Source: Bradyrhizobium sp. AZCC 1610 (GTDB lineage: Bacteria; Pseudomonadota; Alphaproteobacteria; Rhizobiales; Xanthobacteraceae). Taken from it: a stretch of 64,000 bases of DNA. Both the position numbers and the translations under genes were made by a program. This document shows positions 36,099-48,377 of this stretch, piece by piece. The stretch is taken from contig NZ_JAZHRR010000001.1 in NCBI RefSeq assembly GCF_036924515.1, positions 3,567,001 to 3,631,000 on the forward strand. The letters are read 5' to 3'. Every line of letters begins with the position of its first letter. Position 1 is the stretch's first letter. The notes under the pieces were generated by a model, which was not told the DNA's origin, did not search any database, and saw nothing but the letters and a program-made list of their open reading frames with translations.

Positions 36099-38158
36099 TA
36101 CTGGCCTCCCAAGCCGAACATGAACCAGGTGATCAGCCCTGCGACGCCGATCAGCATCGCAAAGGCATAGTGATAGAGATAACCGGTCTGGATCTTCACC
36201 ACGTTGCGCGTGACATCGAGCACGCGCGCCGAAACGCCATCCGGGCCGAAGCCGTCGATGACGAAGCCGTCGCCCTTCTTCCACAGGAAGCGGCCGAGCC
36301 ACTTCGCCGGGCGGACGAAGATGAGCTCATAGAGCTCGTCGAAATACCATTTGTTGAGCAGGAACTGGTAGAGCATCTGGTGCTGGTTGGCGAGTTCGAC
36401 CGGCAGATACGGCCGGCGGATGTAGAACAGCCACGACACCAGAAAGCCCACGACCATCATCACCGTCGGCAGGAACGCTATCACCGGCGAGATGTGGTGC
36501 ATCTCGTCGATGATGTGCGGGTGCATCTTGAGCGACTCGCGGAAGAACTCTTCCACGCCGTGGCCCGCAAACACTTCCTTGAACGGGAAGCCGGCCAGAA
36601 TCGAGCCTGCGGCGAGGATGCCGATCGGGACCAGCATCCACATTGGCGCTTCATGGGCCGCCTCGTAATGGTGCTGGTCGTGCGGCTCGCCGTGGAACGT
36701 CTTGAAGATCAGGCGCCACGAATAGAACGAGGTGAGACCGGCCGCGATCACCGTCATCGCGAAGCCGTAATACGCGAATGGATTGTGCGCGACATAGGCG
36801 GACTCGATGATCGCGTCCTTGGAGAAATAGCCGGCTGTCAGCGGGAAGCCGGTCAGCGCCAGGGTGCCGATCACCATCACGCTATAGGTGTAGGGAATCT
36901 TGTCCTTCAGCCCGCCCATGTTGCGGATGTCCTGCTCGTGATGCATCGCGTAGATCACCGAGCCGGAACCCAAAAACAGCAGCGCCTTGAAGAAGGCGTG
37001 CGTGAACAAATGGAAGATGCCGACCGAATAGGCCCCTGCCCCCATCGCCACGAACATGTAGCCGAGCTGCGAACAGGTCGAGTAGGCAACGATGCGCTTG
37101 ATGTCGTTCTGGACGAGGCCGACAGTTGCCGCAAAGAACGCGGTGGTGGCGCCGAAGAACATCACCACGGCCTGCGCGTTGGGCGCGAGCTCGAACAGCG
37201 GCGACAGCCGCGCCACCATGAACACGCCGGCCGTCACCATGGTTGCGGCGTGGATCAGCGCGGAGACCGGCGTCGGGCCTTCCATCGCGTCCGGCAGCCA
37301 GGTGTGCAGCAGGAACTGGGCCGACTTGCCCATCGCGCCCATGAAGAGCAACAGGCAGGTCAGCGTCAGCGCGTCGGCGTGCCAGCCGAAGAAATCGACG
37401 GTCTTGCCCGACAGCCCCGGCGCGCCGGCAAAAATCGTCTCGAAGTCGGTCGAGCCAATCAGCATGAAGATGGCGAGAATGCCGAGCGCAAAACCGAAAT
37501 CGCCGACGCGGTTGACCACGAAGGCCTTGATTGCCGCCGCGTTCGCCGAGGGCTTGTGGTACCAGAAGCCGATCAGCAGATAACTCGCCAGACCGACGCC
37601 CTCCCAGCCGAAGAACAGCTGGACCAGATTGTCCGCGGTCACCAGCATCAGCATCGCGAAGGTGAACAGCGACAGATAGGCAAAGAACCGCGGCCGATAC
37701 GGATCCTCGTCCATGTAGCCGATGGAGTAGAGGTGCACGAGCGACGAGATAGTGTTCACCACCACCAGCATCACGGCGGTCAGCGTGTCGACGCGCAGCG
37801 CCCACGCCACCTGCAGGTCGCCGGAATTGATCCAGGGGAATAGCGCGATCCTTACGACATCACGGTGCAGGAAGCCGATGTCGACCAGCACCACCCAGGA
37901 GAGCGCCGCGGAAACGAACAGAAGTCCCGTGGTGATCAGCTCGGCCGCGCGCGAACCCTGCGCCGGCGGCTCCGAGACGTGGTGGTCGTCGTGGCCGTGA
38001 TCGTCATGGCTATCGGTGGCATGGGCGTGATCGCCATGACCGTGGTCGTGATGTTTGACCTCATCGCCGCTCGGGTTGCGCGCATGCGCGCCGAAAATCG
38101 CGATCAGGCCCGCCAGAATGGCGCCCAGCAGCGGCAGAAAGACGATTGCCTGAACCAT
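36098..38158 (-). CDS. nuoL: NADH-quinone oxidoreductase subunit L with His-rich loop
   Basis: A 686-residue antiporter-like subunit with the lateral C-terminal helix. Conserved strings include [29 protein letters not shown] and [16 protein letters not shown]. Unusually, between the first two helices there is a loop (residues 36-60) with 11 His and many Asp, of the HDHGHGDH kind, a plausible metal-binding segment. It lies 7 bases after nuoK. Confidence 0.96.
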   Translation of the reverse strand: MVQAIVFLPLLGAILAGLIAIFGAHARNPSGDEVKHHDHGHGDHAHATDSHDDHGHDDHHVSEPPAQGSRAAELITTGLLFVSAALSWVVLVDIGFLHRDVVRIALFPWINSGDLQVAWALRVDTLTAVMLVVVNTISSLVHLYSIGYMDEDPYRPRFFAYLSLFTFAMLMLVTADNLVQLFFGWEGVGLASYLLIGFWYHKPSANAAAIKAFVVNRVGDFGFALGILAIFMLIGSTDFETIFAGAPGLSGKTVDFFGWHADALTLTCLLLFMGAMGKSAQFLLHTWLPDAMEGPTPVSALIHAATMVTAGVFMVARLSPLFELAPNAQAVVMFFGATTAFFAATVGLVQNDIKRIVAYSTCSQLGYMFVAMGAGAYSVGIFHLFTHAFFKALLFLGSGSVIYAMHHEQDIRNMGGLKDKIPYTYSVMVIGTLALTGFPLTAGYFSKDAIIESAYVAHNPFAYYGFAMTVIAAGLTSFYSWRLIFKTFHGEPHDQHHYEAAHEAPMWMLVPIGILAAGSILAGFPFKEVFAGHGVEEFFRESLKMHPHIIDEMHHISPVIAFLPTVMMVVGFLVSWLFYIRRPYLPVELANQHQMLYQFLLNKWYFDELYELIFVRPAKWLGRFLWKKGDGFVIDGFGPDGVSARVLDVTRNVVKIQTGYLYHYAFAMLIGVAGLITWFMFGLGGQ

Positions 38159-38165
38159 AGCTGAG

Positions 38166-38474
38166 CTAGCCCTTCATCAGATTGACGTCTTCAACCGCGA
38201 TCGAACCGCGGTTGCGGAAATACACCACAAGCACCGCGAGACCGATCGCAGCTTCAGCCGCCGCAACCGTCAGCACCAAGAGCGCAAACACCTGCCCGAC
38301 GATGTCGCCGAGGAAGGTCGAGAACGCCACCAGGTTGATGTTGACTGCGAGCAGGATCAGCTCGATCGACATCAGGATGACGATGATGTTCTTGCGGTTC
38401 AGGAAGATGCCGAGAATCCCGAGCGTGAACAGGATGGCGCCGACCGCGAGATAGTGCCCCAGACCGATCGTCAT
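38166..38474 (-). CDS. nuoK: NADH-quinone oxidoreductase subunit K
   Basis: A 102-residue three-helix membrane subunit starting [16 protein letters not shown]. Two conserved Glu within the membrane fall in IELILLAVN and [10 protein letters not shown]. The start overlaps the nuoJ stop by four bases (ATGA), which fixes it at 38474 rather than the ATG three codons upstream. Confidence 0.96.
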   Translation of the reverse strand: MTIGLGHYLAVGAILFTLGILGIFLNRKNIIVILMSIELILLAVNINLVAFSTFLGDIVGQVFALLVLTVAAAEAAIGLAVLVVYFRNRGSIAVEDVNLMKG

Positions 38475-39109
38475 TTCACCCACTCCGCCGCATCCGCGTC
38501 CTGCAGACCTTGCCCGGACGCCACCTTGCGCACGGCCATCGCCAGTTCCGGCGTCCGCGCATTCTGCACGTTGATGTCCTGCCGCTTGACCTTCGCCTTG
38601 TGGCGCAGCGTCAGCACGATGGCGCCGATCATCGCCACCAGGAGCACCATGCCGGCGATCTGGAAGTAGTGGATGTACTTCGTATAGAGCACCAGCCCGA
38701 GCGCCTCGGTGTTGCTGACATTGGTCGGGATCGCCGCCGTGATCTGCTTGACGGTACCGGGATTGATGACCCAGCCGCCGGCGACCAGCAGCAGTTCGAC
38801 GAGGAAAATGCCGCCGATCACCAAACCAATCGGCAGGTATTCCAGAAAACCTTCGCGCAGTTCGACGAAGTCGACGTCGAGCATCATGATCACGAACAGG
38901 AACAGCACTGCGACCGCGCCGACATAGACCACGATCAGCATCATGCCGAGGAATTCGGCGCCCATCAGCACGAACAGGCCGGCAGCGTTGACGAAGGCCA
39001 GGATCAGGTACAGCACGGAGTGCACGGGATTGCGCGACACAATCACCATGACCGCCGAGGCCACGCAGACGCCGGCGAAGAGATAGAAGAACAGCGCGGG
39101 AAGGATCAT
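38471..39109 (-). CDS. nuoJ: NADH-quinone oxidoreductase subunit J
   Basis: A 212-residue membrane subunit with five helices. The conserved helix 3 contains [21 protein letters not shown]. The C-terminal extension (about residues 170-212) is polar and longer than in E. coli, as usual in Rhizobiales. Confidence 0.96.
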   Translation of the reverse strand: MILPALFFYLFAGVCVASAVMVIVSRNPVHSVLYLILAFVNAAGLFVLMGAEFLGMMLIVVYVGAVAVLFLFVIMMLDVDFVELREGFLEYLPIGLVIGGIFLVELLLVAGGWVINPGTVKQITAAIPTNVSNTEALGLVLYTKYIHYFQIAGMVLLVAMIGAIVLTLRHKAKVKRQDINVQNARTPELAMAVRKVASGQGLQDADAAEWVK

Positions 39110-39118
39110 GCCCTCACC

Positions 39119-39613
39119 TCACCGGTACGGCGCGTCGAGTTCGATGGCTTTCGCAATCTCGCGCTCCCAGCGGTCGCCATTGGCGAGCAGTTTCGCCTTG
39201 TCATAATAAAGTTCCTCGCGGGTCTCGGTCGCGAATTCGAAATTCGGTCCTTCGACGATGGCATCGACCGGGCAGGCTTCCTGGCACAGGCCGCAATAGA
39301 TGCATTTCACCATATCGATGTCGTAGCGCACGGTGCGGCGGGTGCCATCGTTGCGGCGCGGCCCGGCCTCGATCGTGATCGCCTGCGCCGGGCAGATCGC
39401 CTCGCACAGCTTGCAGGCGATGCAGCGCTCCTCGCCGTTCGGATAGCGGCGCAGCGCATGCTCGCCGCGGAAGCGCGGTGAGATCGGGCCCTTCTCGAAG
39501 GGATAGTTCAGCGTCGGCTTCGGCTTGAAGAAATAGCGCATGGCGAGAAAGAACGCCGATACGAATTCGCTCAAGAGAAGCGCACGGGCGGTTGCGTTGA
39601 CGTTGACACTCAT
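39119..39613 (-). CDS. nuoI: NADH-quinone oxidoreductase subunit I
   Basis: A 164-residue peripheral subunit carrying clusters N6a and N6b through two 4Fe-4S motifs, [12 protein letters not shown] and [12 protein letters not shown]. The start at 39613 gives the family N-terminus [14 protein letters not shown]; a longer frame overlaps the 71-residue gene upstream. Gap to nuoJ is 9 bases. Confidence 0.96.
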   Translation of the reverse strand: MSVNVNATARALLLSEFVSAFFLAMRYFFKPKPTLNYPFEKGPISPRFRGEHALRRYPNGEERCIACKLCEAICPAQAITIEAGPRRNDGTRRTVRYDIDMVKCIYCGLCQEACPVDAIVEGPNFEFATETREELYYDKAKLLANGDRWEREIAKAIELDAPYR

Positions 39614-39647
39614 GCCCAGGTCCTCTTTCTGCCGCCGGCCCTCGTCA

Positions 39648-39863
39648 TCAAAGAAGCTGACCGACGTAGTATCCAACCGCGACCATGATCGGAATGTCTG
39701 CGAGCAAGATCATCCGAATGGCCGCCGCGCTGCGTTCGCGCTCCTCCGCGCTTGTGATCGAATCCACCGTCTGACGTTGGAGCATGAACATGGTCACGAA
39801 ATAGATCAGGCTCGATGCCGCCAATCCCACGGCGGCACCGATCAGGCCAGGTATAGATAGCAT
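39648..39863 (-). CDS. 71-residue two-helix membrane protein inside nuo operon
   Basis: Starts [21 protein letters not shown]. Two hydrophobic helices (about 5-25 and 50-68) flank a charged middle with [14 protein letters not shown]. It lies between nuoH (15-base gap) and nuoI (34-base gap), on the same strand, so it must be cotranscribed. It is not one of the 14 core subunits and I do not recognise a family. It may be an assembly or accessory membrane factor, or an unrelated passenger. Confidence 0.78.
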   Translation of the reverse strand: MLSIPGLIGAAVGLAASSLIYFVTMFMLQRQTVDSITSAEERERSAAAIRMILLADIPIMVAVGYYVGQLL

Positions 39864-39878
39864 TGCGTTCTACCCTCC

Positions 39879-40949
39879 TCATTTCGGCGCGATCCCGGCA
39901 AACTGCAGCACCCCGGCGACGATCACCACCATCGCCAGCGACAGCGGCAAAAACACCTTCCAGCCGAGTCGCATCAGTTGATCGTAGCGGTAGCGCGGCA
40001 CGATCGCCTTCGCCATCGCGAACATGAAGAACATGAAGAACACCTTCAGCGCGAACCAGACGACGCCGGGGATCCAGGTAAACGGCGGCAGCGCCACCGG
40101 CGGCAGCCAGCCGCCGAGGAACATGATTGTCGCCAACGCGCACATCGTGGTGATCGCGACATATTCGCCGAGCATGAACAGCAGATACGGCGTCGAGCCG
40201 TATTCGACCATGAAGCCCGCGACCAGTTCGGATTCCGCTTCCACCAGATCGAACGGCGGGCGGTTGGTTTCGGCCAGCGCCGAGACGTAGAACACCACGA
40301 ACATCGGGAACAGCGGCCACACATACCAGTTCAGGATGGTGAGCTGCGGCAGGCCGATCAGGCTGGCGAAGCCGCGGGTGTTCTGCGCTTCCACCAGGGC
40401 CGACAGATTGAGGGTCCCGGCGCACAGCAAGACGGTGATGATGACGAAGCCGATCGAGACTTCGTAGGACACCATCTGCGCGGCGGAGCGGAGCGCGGCC
40501 AGGAACGGATATTTCGAGTTCGACGACCAGCCGGCCATGATGATGCCGTAGATCGACAGCGACGAGATCGCGAAGATGTAGAGCACGCCCACATTGATGT
40601 CGGATATCACCCAGCCGAGATCCATCGGGATCACGGCCCAGGCGGCCAGCGCCAGCACGCAGGACACCAGCGGCGCCAGCAGGAACACGCCCTTGTTGGA
40701 GCCGGACGGGATGATCGGCTCCTTCAGCACGAATTTTAAGAGGTCCGCGAAGGATTGTAAGAGGCCCCAGGGGCCGACGACGTTGGGGCCGCGGCGGATC
40801 TGCACCGCCGCCCAGATCTTGCGGTCGGCGAGCAGGATGTAGGCGATCGCGATCAGGAGCACGACGAGCAGCAACAGGCTCTGCGCGACCATGATGATCA
40901 GCGGCCAGAGAAAACCGGTCCAGAACGAGCTTGCGAAGAAATCAGCCAT
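39879..40949 (-). CDS. nuoH: NADH-quinone oxidoreductase subunit H
   Basis: A 356-residue eight-helix subunit that forms the quinone site with NuoB and NuoD. Conserved loops: [22 protein letters not shown] near the N-terminus and [25 protein letters not shown] (about 207-231). Confidence 0.96.
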   Translation of the reverse strand: MADFFASSFWTGFLWPLIIMVAQSLLLLVVLLIAIAYILLADRKIWAAVQIRRGPNVVGPWGLLQSFADLLKFVLKEPIIPSGSNKGVFLLAPLVSCVLALAAWAVIPMDLGWVISDINVGVLYIFAISSLSIYGIIMAGWSSNSKYPFLAALRSAAQMVSYEVSIGFVIITVLLCAGTLNLSALVEAQNTRGFASLIGLPQLTILNWYVWPLFPMFVVFYVSALAETNRPPFDLVEAESELVAGFMVEYGSTPYLLFMLGEYVAITTMCALATIMFLGGWLPPVALPPFTWIPGVVWFALKVFFMFFMFAMAKAIVPRYRYDQLMRLGWKVFLPLSLAMVVIVAGVLQFAGIAPK

Positions 40950-40959
40950 CAGGTCACGC

Positions 40960-43038
40960 TCACTCCGCTGCCGTCAGCATTTTCCCGGACGCCAGCCGGG
41001 AACATTCCGCCATCACCGCCGAGGCCCGCGCGATCGGGTTGGTCAGATAGAAATCCTCGACCGAACTCTTGAACGGGGTCTTGTCGACCTTGCCGCCCTT
41101 CTTGCCCGCCAACGCCTTGATGTCCTCGGCCTTGCCGGGCTCGATCTGGTCGATCCGCATCAGATGCGGGACCGCCTTGAACAGCGCCTGGCGCAACGCC
41201 TGCAGGGAATCATAGGGCAGCTTCTTGCCCAGCACATCCGACAGCGCGCGGACGATCGCCCAGTCCTCGCGCGCCTCGCCGGGCGGGAACGCCGCACGGC
41301 TGGCGATCTGTACCCGGCCCTCGGTGTTGACGTAGAGGCCGGATTTTTCGGTGTAGGCCGCGCCCGGCAGGATGACGTCGGCGCGGTGCGCGCCACGGTC
41401 GCCATGGGTGCCGATATAGACCACGAACGTGCCGTCCGGCACCTTCACCTCGTCGGCCCCCAGCAGGAATAGCACATCCAGCGTGCCGAAGGTCGTCATC
41501 TGCGCCAGGCTGAGGCCGCCTTTGCCGGGCGCAAAGCCGATATCGAGCGCGCCCGCGCGCGAGGCGGTATCCTGCAGCACGGCAAAGCCGTTCCAGCCGT
41601 CCTTGAGCGCGCCGGCACCTGCGGCGACCTTGGCCGCCAGCGCCAGCACCGCCCCGCCGTCATGCCGCGAAAGCGCCCCGGCGCCGACCAGCACGATCGG
41701 GTTCTTGGCGCCTTTCAGCACCTCGGTGAAGGAATGCTTGCCGCTCGCGAGTTCACCGAGCGTATCCGTGCCCGCGCCGAGATAGTCGTAATCATAGGTG
41801 AGATCGGCCTTGGCGCCGATCAGGCCGACCTTGAGGTGGCCGGTGCGCCAGCGCTTGCGGATCCGCGCGTTGAGGACGGCGGCTTCCTTGCGCGGATTGG
41901 CGCCAATGATCAGGAGCGCATCGGCCTGCTCGATCCCGGCAATGGTCGGGTTGAAGGTCCAGGTCGCGCGGCCGGCCTTGGGGTCGAAGGCGTCGCCGCC
42001 CTGCACCGCCAGATTGGTGGAACCGTATCGGCCCAGGAGATCCTTGAACGCGAACATCTCCTCGACCGCGGCGAGATCGCCGGCGATGGCCCCGATCCGC
42101 TTGCCGTCGCTCATCCGGACCTTGGCAGCAATTGCCGCGAAAGCTTCCTGCCACGACGCGGCGCGAAGCTTGCCGTTCTCCCTGACATAGGGCCGGTCGA
42201 GCCGCTGCGTGCGCAGGCCGTCGACGATGTGGCGGGTCTTGTCGGAAATCCATTCCTCGTTCACGGCCTCGTTGATGCGCGGCAGGATCCGCATCACCTC
42301 GCGGCCGCGGGTATCGACGCGGATCGCGGAGCCCACGCCATCCATGACGTCGACCGACTGGGTCTTGCCGAGTTCCCACGGGCGCGCGGCGAACGCGTAC
42401 GGTTTTGAGGTCAGCGCGCCGACGGGGCAGATATCGACGAGGTTGCCCTGCAGCTCCGAGGTCAGCGCCTGCTCCAGATAGGTCGTGATCTCCATGTCCT
42501 CGCCGCGGCCGGTGGCGCCCATTTCCGGGGCGCCGGCGACTTCGGCGGAGAAGCGGACGCAGCGCGTGCACTGGATGCAACGGTTCATCGAGGTCTTGAC
42601 CAGCGCGCCGAGATACTTGTCCTCGACCGCGCGCTTGTTCTCGGCATAGCGCGAGGTGTCGACGCCGTAGCCCATCGCCTGGTCCTGCAGATCGCACTCG
42701 CCGCCCTGGTCGCAGATCGGGCAATCCAGCGGGTGGTTGATCAGCAGAAATTCCATCACGCCTTCGCGCGCCTTCTTCACCATCGGCGAACGCGTCGAGA
42801 TTTCCGGCGGCTCGCCCTTCGGACCGGGACGGCAGTCGCGCACGCCCCAGGCGCAGCTTGCGACCGGCTTCGGGCCGCCCTTGATCTCGACGAGGCACAT
42901 CCGGCAATTGCCGGCAATCGACAGCCGCTCGTGGTAGCAGAAGCGCGGAATTTCGGCGCCGGCGGCCTCGCACGCCTGCAGCAGCGTGTACTCCGCAGGC
43001 ACATCGATCTCTTTGCCGTCGATGATGAGTTTGGTCAT
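40960..43038 (-). CDS. nuoG: NADH-quinone oxidoreductase subunit G
   Basis: A 692-residue peripheral subunit. The N-terminal 2Fe-2S ferredoxin domain has Cys in [22 protein letters not shown] His-Cys3 cluster ([17 protein letters not shown]) and a 4Fe-4S motif ([10 protein letters not shown]) follow, then a molybdopterin-oxidoreductase-like domain that binds no cofactor in this family. Length matches mitochondrial-type NDUFS1. Confidence 0.96.
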   Translation of the reverse strand: MTKLIIDGKEIDVPAEYTLLQACEAAGAEIPRFCYHERLSIAGNCRMCLVEIKGGPKPVASCAWGVRDCRPGPKGEPPEISTRSPMVKKAREGVMEFLLINHPLDCPICDQGGECDLQDQAMGYGVDTSRYAENKRAVEDKYLGALVKTSMNRCIQCTRCVRFSAEVAGAPEMGATGRGEDMEITTYLEQALTSELQGNLVDICPVGALTSKPYAFAARPWELGKTQSVDVMDGVGSAIRVDTRGREVMRILPRINEAVNEEWISDKTRHIVDGLRTQRLDRPYVRENGKLRAASWQEAFAAIAAKVRMSDGKRIGAIAGDLAAVEEMFAFKDLLGRYGSTNLAVQGGDAFDPKAGRATWTFNPTIAGIEQADALLIIGANPRKEAAVLNARIRKRWRTGHLKVGLIGAKADLTYDYDYLGAGTDTLGELASGKHSFTEVLKGAKNPIVLVGAGALSRHDGGAVLALAAKVAAGAGALKDGWNGFAVLQDTASRAGALDIGFAPGKGGLSLAQMTTFGTLDVLFLLGADEVKVPDGTFVVYIGTHGDRGAHRADVILPGAAYTEKSGLYVNTEGRVQIASRAAFPPGEAREDWAIVRALSDVLGKKLPYDSLQALRQALFKAVPHLMRIDQIEPGKAEDIKALAGKKGGKVDKTPFKSSVEDFYLTNPIARASAVMAECSRLASGKMLTAAE

Positions 43039-43045
43039 AGCTGTC

Positions 43046-43534
43046 TCAGGTCTTTCCCAGCTTGCAGTCTGGCGGTGTAACGCTGGCGGTCTTCAGCGAC
43101 GCCTTGATCCATTGCTGGGTCTCGGCGCCATAGGTGGCGAGATAGGCCGGCTGCGCCGCGTTCTTCTCGCACAGGAACGGCAGATGCGGCTTCAGGTCGT
43201 AATCGCAGGACGCCAGCCACTCGCGCTTTCCCGCGAACGCGCCGATCGCTTCCTCGCAGGCGTAGAGGAAGTACGTGACGAAGCTCTCATACTGGACCTG
43301 CTCGTCGCGGCTGCCGGCCTTGATCGCGTCGTAGTCGGGCTGCGAGAATTTCGGGTTCTGGAACGCCAGATCCGTATAGCCCAGAAACGCCTGCCGCGCG
43401 CTGGATGCCCGGTTGTTGGTGCGGATCTCGTTGATCTGGAACAGGATCGCAACAAAGCCGAGCAGCGCCACGGCCGCCTGCGCCATCTGCGCCAGCGTTC
43501 CGTATCTCTGCCACCAGAAGCTTGGTTGCGACAT
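43046..43534 (-). CDS. anchored protein of unknown function between nuoF and nuoG
   Basis: A 162-residue protein starting [19 protein letters not shown]. One N-terminal helix (about 16-34, [14 protein letters not shown]) is followed by a soluble domain with three Cys ([21 protein letters not shown]). It overlaps neither neighbour but sits 7 bases before nuoG and 5 bases after nuoF, so it is part of the operon. No family recognised; the [16 protein letters not shown] region resembles DUF4760-like anchored proteins only vaguely. Confidence 0.75.
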   Translation of the reverse strand: MSQPSFWWQRYGTLAQMAQAAVALLGFVAILFQINEIRTNNRASSARQAFLGYTDLAFQNPKFSQPDYDAIKAGSRDEQVQYESFVTYFLYACEEAIGAFAGKREWLASCDYDLKPHLPFLCEKNAAQPAYLATYGAETQQWIKASLKTASVTPPDCKLGKT

Positions 43535-43539
43535 CGCGA

Positions 43540-44865
<1,326 letters not shown>

Positions 44866-44878
44866 GACTTGAAATTCC

Positions 44879-44977
44879 TCAGATCAACGATTGGACGGCA
44901 TGCAGGCGAGCCCGGCGCACGCCGATCACGCTACCCTTTGCCGGACCGTCCACGAGCAAGGCGCCGCCGAACGTCAT
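44879..44977 (-). CDS. 32-codon ORF coupled to nuoE
   Basis: ATG overlaps the nuoE stop (ATGA), and the TGA lies 13 bases before nuoF. The peptide starts [15 protein letters not shown] and ends HAVQSLI, with no transmembrane segment. The tight overlap suggests it is translated. It could be a small accessory peptide or a chance frame in the 108-base nuoE-nuoF gap, which is larger than other gaps in the operon. Confidence 0.4.
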   Translation of the reverse strand: MTFGGALLVDGPAKGSVIGVRRARLHAVQSLI

Positions 44978-45585
44978 GTGGTTTCCTTCAGCGTCGTCGG
45001 CCCGCCCACCGGCGCCGAGAACTGACGGTCGATCTGCGGTCCCGGCTTCGGCGGATTGCCGGACGCAAAGCCGTCCAGCACCTTGCCAAAGCTTTCCCTG
45101 GTCAGGTCTTCGTAGGTGTCTTTCCAGATCAGCACCATCGGCGCGTTCACGCAGGCACCGAGGCATTCGACCTCTTCCCAGCTGAAATTGCCGTCCTTCG
45201 ACAGATGGAAGGGATCGTGATGGATGCGGCTCTGGCACACCTTGATGATGTCCTCGGCGCCGCGCAGGCGGCACGGCGTGGTGCCGCAGACCTGCACATG
45301 GGCCTTCTTGCCGACCGGCTGGAGCTGAAACATCGTGTAGAAGGTCGCCACTTCCAGCACGCGGATGTAGGGCATTTCCAGGAGGTCGGCGACGGCGCGG
45401 ATCGCGGCTTCCGAAACCCATCCCTCATGCTGTTCCTGGACGCGCCACAGGATCGCGATCACCGCGGACGCCTGGCGACCCGGCGGATACTTTTCGATCT
45501 GCGCCTTGGCCCAGGCGAGGTTCTCTTCCGAGAACGTGAAGCTCGCGGGCTGCAATTCCTTTGGTGCGAGGCGGCGGACGGACAT
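44974..45585 (-). CDS. nuoE: NADH-quinone oxidoreductase subunit E
   Basis: A 203-residue thioredoxin-like subunit carrying 2Fe-2S cluster N1a. The four Cys are in [12 protein letters not shown] and [12 protein letters not shown]. It has the Rhizobiales-type C-terminal tail. Confidence 0.96.
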   Translation of the reverse strand: MSVRRLAPKELQPASFTFSEENLAWAKAQIEKYPPGRQASAVIAILWRVQEQHEGWVSEAAIRAVADLLEMPYIRVLEVATFYTMFQLQPVGKKAHVQVCGTTPCRLRGAEDIIKVCQSRIHHDPFHLSKDGNFSWEEVECLGACVNAPMVLIWKDTYEDLTRESFGKVLDGFASGNPPKPGPQIDRQFSAPVGGPTTLKETT

Positions 45586-45596
45586 CGTTCAGTCTC

Positions 45597-46556
45597 TCAT
45601 TGCACGCGGCGTGCGGCTTTCGCATTGAGCGCATCGATCCGGGCGAGCCAGAATGCGCTTGCGGTGCCGAACACGTTGTAGCCGACATGGGTTGAAACCT
45701 TGATCCGGTCCAGAATCGAAAGGTCGGTCACGGTTTCAAGGCGATTGCTGCGCGGGTCGTAGACGATCAGCTTCAGCGGAGTCTGTTCGAGGATGTAGCG
45801 CGACACGGTATGTCGGGGATCGTTGCCGTGCTCCTCGCACAGCAGCACGCTGTCACCCTGCATCAGCCGCACGCCGCCCTTCATCGCCTCGATCTCGACG
45901 CCCTCGACGTCGAGCTTGATCAGATATTTGCCGCCGGGGGTAACCTTGCCGTCATCCAGCAGATTATCGAGCGCGATGACCGGCACCTCCTCGCCATCCG
46001 ACTGGTCGCCGGCGATGCTGAACGCCTCATGCTTGGTGCCGGACAACAGTGCGGTACCGCGTGTCGCGCCGATCGCGCATTTCACGGCCTCGAAACGATT
46101 GCCGTTGATCTTGGCGTTGTTGGCAAGCTTTGGAAAATTCTGCCCCGACGGCTCGATCGCGATCGCCTTGTGCGAACCGAACGGCTGGCTCGACACCAAG
46201 ACCGACCAGTAGCCGTAGTTGGCGCCGCAATCGAGCAGCGTGTAGTCGACGTCGGCGGAATCGCGGAACAACAGCTCCAGCTCGTCTTCGTAGCTGTAGC
46301 TTCGATTGAGCAGCTTGCTCCAGTAGCCGTCGCCATAGGGAAACTCGAAGATGGCGTCGGGATTGAGTTTGATCTGGATGCCGCGCTCGGGCAGCGTCGT
46401 GCGCAAGAGATTGGCGCACATATTGTAGCCGCGGTGCGAAAAATTCGACGCCACCTTCGACCCCAGCACCAGCGCAACCGCGGCCAAACGCTCCCACGTG
46501 TTCGCACCTACGAGCGCGCCCGAAGCCCGGTCAAACTGGATGGGCGCCTGCGCCAT
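45597..46556 (-). CDS. FkbM-family SAM methyltransferase embedded in nuo operon
   Basis: A 319-residue protein starting [22 protein letters not shown] Rossmann methyltransferase domain has motif I VDYTLLDCGANYGYWSVL, followed by AIEPSGQN, and the FkbM hallmark YLIKLDVEGVEIEAMKGG (about 223-240). FkbM enzymes methylate hydroxyl groups of sugars and polyketides. The start overlaps the nuoD stop by one base (TGATG), and nuoE follows 11 bases later, so it is fully coupled to complex I expression. A link to complex I function is unproven. Confidence 0.85.
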   Translation of the reverse strand: MAQAPIQFDRASGALVGANTWERLAAVALVLGSKVASNFSHRGYNMCANLLRTTLPERGIQIKLNPDAIFEFPYGDGYWSKLLNRSYSYEDELELLFRDSADVDYTLLDCGANYGYWSVLVSSQPFGSHKAIAIEPSGQNFPKLANNAKINGNRFEAVKCAIGATRGTALLSGTKHEAFSIAGDQSDGEEVPVIALDNLLDDGKVTPGGKYLIKLDVEGVEIEAMKGGVRLMQGDSVLLCEEHGNDPRHTVSRYILEQTPLKLIVYDPRSNRLETVTDLSILDRIKVSTHVGYNVFGTASAFWLARIDALNAKAARRVQ

Positions 46557-47752
46557 CACCGATCGACCTCTCCGAACACGATGTCGAGCGAGCCGAGAAT
46601 CGCCGAGACGTCGGCGAGCAGATGGCCGCGGCAGATGAAGTCCATCGCCTGCAGATGGGCAAAGCCCGGCGCGCGGATCTTGCACTTGTAGGGCTTGTTG
46701 GTGCCGTCGGAAACCAGATAGACGCCGAACTCGCCCTTGGGCGCCTCGACCGCGGCGTAGACCTCGCCGGCCGGCACGCGAACGCCTTCGGTGTAGAGCT
46801 TGAAGTGATGGATCAGCGCTTCCATCGAGCGCTTCATCTCGCCGCGGCGCGGCGGCGCGATCTTGTTGTCCTCGACCACGACCGGGCCCTGCCCGTCGGG
46901 CGCGCGCAGTTTCGCGATGCACTGCCTCATGATGCGCACCGACTGGCGCATCTCTTCCATGCGGATGCAGTAGCGGTCGTAGCAGTCGCCGTTCTTGCCG
47001 ATCGGAATGTCGAAATCCATTTCGGCGTAGCACTCATAGGGCTGCGACTTGCGCAGGTCCCAGGCGGCGCCCGAGCCGCGCACCATCACGCCGGAGAAGC
47101 CCCACTCCCAGGCCTGCTGCAGCGTCACCACGCCGATGTCGACGTTGCGCTGCTTGAAGATGCGGTTACCGGTCAGCAGCGTTTCGAGGTCGGCCACCAC
47201 CTGCAGGAACGGATCGCACCACGCCTCGATATCGTCGATCAGTTTCGGCGGCAGGTCCTGATGCACGCCGCCGACGCGGAAATAGGCCGCATGCATGCGC
47301 GAGCCGGAGGCGCGCTCATAAAACACCATCAGCTTTTCGCGCTCTTCAAAACCCCACAGCGGAGGGGTCAGCGCGCCGACGTCCATCGCCTGCGTGGTGA
47401 CGTTGAGCAGGTGTGACAGGATACGGCCGATCTCGCAGTAGAGCACGCGGATCAACTGGCCGCGGCGCGGAACGGTAATGCCGAGCAGCTTTTCCGCGGC
47501 GAGACAGAAGGCGTGCTCCTGATTCATCGGCGCGACGTAATCGAGCCGGTCGAAATACGGGATCGCCTGCAGGTAGGTCTTCTGCTCGATCAGCTTTTCG
47601 GTGCCGCGATGCAGGAGGCCGATATGCGGATCGACCCGCTCGACGACTTCGCCGTCGAGCTCCAGCACGAGGCGCAGCACGCCATGCGCCGCCGGATGCT
47701 GTGGCCCAAAGTTGATCGTAAAGTTACGAAGCTTTTGCGGTTGTTCGTTCAT
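46556..47752 (-). CDS. nuoD: NADH-quinone oxidoreductase subunit D
   Basis: A 398-residue 49-kDa-type subunit lining the quinone chamber. The N-terminal [23 protein letters not shown] and [14 protein letters not shown] strings include the key His residues, and the C-terminus ends [12 protein letters not shown] as usual. nuoC and nuoD are separate genes. Two-base gap to nuoC. Confidence 0.97.
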   Translation of the reverse strand: MNEQPQKLRNFTINFGPQHPAAHGVLRLVLELDGEVVERVDPHIGLLHRGTEKLIEQKTYLQAIPYFDRLDYVAPMNQEHAFCLAAEKLLGITVPRRGQLIRVLYCEIGRILSHLLNVTTQAMDVGALTPPLWGFEEREKLMVFYERASGSRMHAAYFRVGGVHQDLPPKLIDDIEAWCDPFLQVVADLETLLTGNRIFKQRNVDIGVVTLQQAWEWGFSGVMVRGSGAAWDLRKSQPYECYAEMDFDIPIGKNGDCYDRYCIRMEEMRQSVRIMRQCIAKLRAPDGQGPVVVEDNKIAPPRRGEMKRSMEALIHHFKLYTEGVRVPAGEVYAAVEAPKGEFGVYLVSDGTNKPYKCKIRAPGFAHLQAMDFICRGHLLADVSAILGSLDIVFGEVDR

Positions 47753-47754
47753 GG

Positions 47755-48366
47755 TCAGGCCTTCGGCTCAGCCTTCTCATCGCCCGGCAGCGGATAGTCC
47801 GCGCCTTCCCAGGGCGAGAGGAAATCGAATTTGCGGAATTCCTGGTTGAGGCGGACCGGCTCGTAGAGCACCCGCTTCTCCTGGTCGTCGTAACGCACCT
47901 CGACGAAGCCGGTCAGCGGGAAATCCTTGCGCAGCGGGTGTCCGTCGAAGCCGTAATCTGTCAGGAGCCGCCGCATGTCGGGGTGGCCGGTGAAGATCAC
48001 GCCGTAAAGGTCATACGTCTCGCGCTCGAACCAGTCGGCGCCGGGAAACACGTCGATGATCGACGGCACCTGCGTGGTCTCATCGGCCTCGGCGCGGATG
48101 CGGATGCGCTCGTTCAGCGTCGGCGACAACAGATGATAGACCACGTCGAAACGCTTCTCGCGGCCGGGATAGTCGACCGCGGTCACGTCGGTGATGTTGA
48201 CGAAGCGCAGCGCGGGATCATCGCGCAGGTGCTTCATGACCTCGACGATCTTGCCGGCCTCGACCGTGACGGTGAGCTGGTTGAACGCGACCGCATGGGC
48301 GCTGGCCGCGCCGCCAAGCGCGCTAACAATCGTCTGCCCTAGGGCGTCGAGCTTGCCGTCGTCCAT
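47755..48366 (-). CDS. nuoC: NADH-quinone oxidoreductase subunit C
   Basis: A 203-residue 30-kDa-type subunit. The signature [27 protein letters not shown] (about 124-150) is clear. The start at 48366 was chosen over an open extension that overlaps nuoB. Confidence 0.96.
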   Translation of the reverse strand: MDDGKLDALGQTIVSALGGAASAHAVAFNQLTVTVEAGKIVEVMKHLRDDPALRFVNITDVTAVDYPGREKRFDVVYHLLSPTLNERIRIRAEADETTQVPSIIDVFPGADWFERETYDLYGVIFTGHPDMRRLLTDYGFDGHPLRKDFPLTGFVEVRYDDQEKRVLYEPVRLNQEFRKFDFLSPWEGADYPLPGDEKAEPKA

Positions 48367-48377
48367 TACCTGAAACC

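Noticed and set aside
36092..37843. 583-codon plus-strand frame opposite nuoL
   Set aside because: Charged, His/Arg/Glu-rich translation typical of antisense to membrane protein codons.
46557..47033. 159-residue upstream extension of the FkbM protein
   Set aside because: It lies antiphase within nuoD; the TGATG overlap fixes the start at 46556.
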